Below, in pieces: positions 16,952 through 17,648 of a stretch of DNA of 17,648 nucleotides (within the stretch, counting starts at the first letter, position 1; each line of letters opens with the position of its first letter). Source of the stretch: JAZRZI01 sp045601325 (GTDB lineage: Bacteria; Bacillota_I; Bacilli_A; RFN20; CAG-826); assembly GCA_045601325.1 (NCBI GenBank), contig JAZRZI010000028.1:1-17648 (forward strand), in the 5' to 3' direction. The position numbers and the translations under genes were made by a program. The notes beneath the pieces were generated by a model. That model ran no database searches, was not told the origin of the DNA, and saw only the letters and a program-made list of their open reading frames with translations.

Positions 16952-17494
16952 ATGAAAAGATTAAATAAGTTATTCATTGCTTTAGCATCTATATTTAGCG
17001 TTGCCGCTATATTACCTTTATCCGCCTGTAGTAGTGGTAAGATGCACACATTAACAATGATTAATGAAAATGAAGAAGGTGGCTCTCTTACTGGCGATGG
17101 TACATATAAAGCAGGAAGCTTAGTTTCTATATCTTACACCGCAAATAAAAACTATAAGTTTGAGCATTGGGATATTGATGGTGAAACCATTAAAATCGCA
17201 AATAGAACTTATACTTTTAAAATGCCTAATAAAGATATCGTAGTGAAAGGTAACTTTGTTTTAAAACAATATGAAGTTAGTGTTAGATATAAAGAACATG
17301 TTACTATTATTGGTGAAGGAAAGTATGATGTTGGTAGTGAAGTCACTTTGACCGCAATTCCAGATGAAGGATATACTTTCTTTTCTTGGAATAGCGATGA
17401 CAAAGAAACATTAAGCTATGACCCAGTTTACACTTTTGTAATGCCAAGCAAAAATATCGTCCTTCGTGTTGATGTTATTCGTCAGAGTAACTAA
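16952..17494 (+). CDS. Short family-B lipoprotein with two InlB-like repeats
   Basis: A 180-residue lipoprotein (lipobox LSAC, Cys26) starting 5 bases after the previous stop, with AAAGGG (16935-16940) as ribosome binding site. It contains only repeat 1 (GDGTYKAGS, ANKNYKFEHWDIDG, FKMPNKDIVVKG) and repeat 2 (GEGKYDVGSEVTLTAIPDEGYTFFSW, split here by function into GEGKYDVGSEVTLTA and GYTFFSW, closing VMPSKNIVL). It stops with VIRQSN exactly where repeat 3 begins in the longer family-B genes. The reading frame ends cleanly at a module boundary with no sign of frameshift remains downstream, so it reads as a natural short form or an old deletion rather than a fresh pseudogene. It is the last complete gene before the intron-like element. 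Confidence 0.85.
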   Translation: MKRLNKLFIALASIFSVAAILPLSACSSGKMHTLTMINENEEGGSLTGDGTYKAGSLVSISYTANKNYKFEHWDIDGETIKIANRTYTFKMPNKDIVVKGNFVLKQYEVSVRYKEHVTIIGEGKYDVGSEVTLTAIPDEGYTFFSWNSDDKETLSYDPVYTFVMPSKNIVLRVDVIRQSN

Positions 17495-17495
17495 A

Positions 17496-17502
17496 AGGAG
17501 GG
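17496..17502 (+). promoter_or_regulatory. Consensus Shine-Dalgarno without a usable gene behind it
   Basis: AGGAGGG follows the last lipoprotein stop by two bases and is the strongest ribosome binding site in the array. Seven bases later (17510) comes GTG TGG AAA TAA, a three-codon dead end, instead of a gene. This suggests that something has been inserted at the start codon. Confidence 0.7.
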
Positions 17503-17509
17503 TTTTAAA

Positions 17510-17648
17510 GTGTGGAAATAAAGCCGTGATATGCGGCAACGAAAAAAACAGCTCACGAATGAGCAAAACTAAATATTTGAGAATTAGCTCTTGTTGCTAA
17601 AGCAAATTCTTTATCGAGATACTATGTAGCCGAGAGATTGTAATAATT
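17510..17648 (+). mobile_element. Putative 5' end of a group II intron (cut by window edge)
   Basis: The segment begins GTGTG, which fits the GUGYG 5' end of group II introns. It is non-coding and folds into compact hairpins in the style of domain I: GCCGT / GCGGC with a GATAT loop (17523-17537, last pair G-U), GCTCA / TGAGC with a CGAA loop (17551-17564), and GAATT / AATTC (17581-17609) enclosing TTGC-TAAA-GCAA, which share one base. The order of small hairpins and the late GATACTATGTAGCC string resemble 5' regions of bacterial group IIB introns as I remember them. The diagnostic catalytic domain V and any reverse transcriptase would lie beyond the window, so proof is missing. Alternative: another structured RNA in the leader of the next gene. 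Confidence 0.5.

Noticed and set aside
7843..17494. Phase variation by simple-sequence slippage in the lipoprotein array
   Set aside because: No long homopolymer or short tandem repeat was found near any start codon or promoter; the runs seen are short A tracts typical of AT-rich genes.
17510..17521. A tiny gene starting GTG TGG AAA TAA behind the strong Shine-Dalgarno
   Set aside because: Three sense codons are too short to be a meaningful product; the GTGTG reads better as an intron boundary or untranslated RNA.
1..17648. CRISPR arrays, tRNA or rRNA genes
   Set aside because: No regularly spaced direct repeats and no cloverleaf or rRNA-like sequence were seen; the repeats present are coding paralogy.

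Overview
The window is AT-rich, with short intergenic gaps, ATGA overlaps, strong AGGAGG-type ribosome binding sites and ordinary use of TGA as a stop. All credible genes lie on the + strand. Lipoproteins, InlB-type repeats and an AraC regulator next to glycosidases suggest a low-GC Gram-positive host, probably an uncultured gut-type member of the Bacilli or a relative. That assignment is inference from gene content; no phylogenetic marker is present.

Region 1 (about 1-7750) looks like one operon. It encodes a large secreted multidomain protein ending in a clan GH-A-type glycoside hydrolase (252-3701), a small secreted Cys/His-motif protein (3704-4060) and an AraC-family regulator (4064-4960). 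A cytoplasmic GH-A-type hydrolase fused to an SGNH-like domain without its catalytic residues (4957-6747) and a lipoprotein of unknown function (6772-7701) follow. A strong hairpin terminator at 7723-7747 closes it. The AraC gene lies between the two hydrolase genes, so a self-regulated glycan-use locus is likely: the large protein acts outside, the second hydrolase inside. The substrate cannot be named.

Region 2 (about 7770-17494) is an uninterrupted array of eight lipoprotein genes built from InlB-like (divergent B-repeat) modules. They fall into two architectural families: A (7843, 9273, 12220) and B (8418, 10397, 13330, 15141, 16952). The order is A-B, A-B, A-B, B, B: three A-B pairs, the first built from short forms, then one full-length B and one short B. 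Full-length B proteins carry four repeats and a C-terminal domain resembling DUF6273. Near-identical DNA at signal-peptide and gene-junction segments, set against strong divergence elsewhere, points to tandem duplication followed by segmental recombination.

Region 3 (17495-17648) begins with a consensus Shine-Dalgarno. Seven bases later, where a start codon would be expected, GTGTG begins a run of small hairpins resembling the 5' end of a group II intron, cut by the window edge. If correct, the intron sits exactly between the ribosome binding site and the start codon of the next gene in the array.
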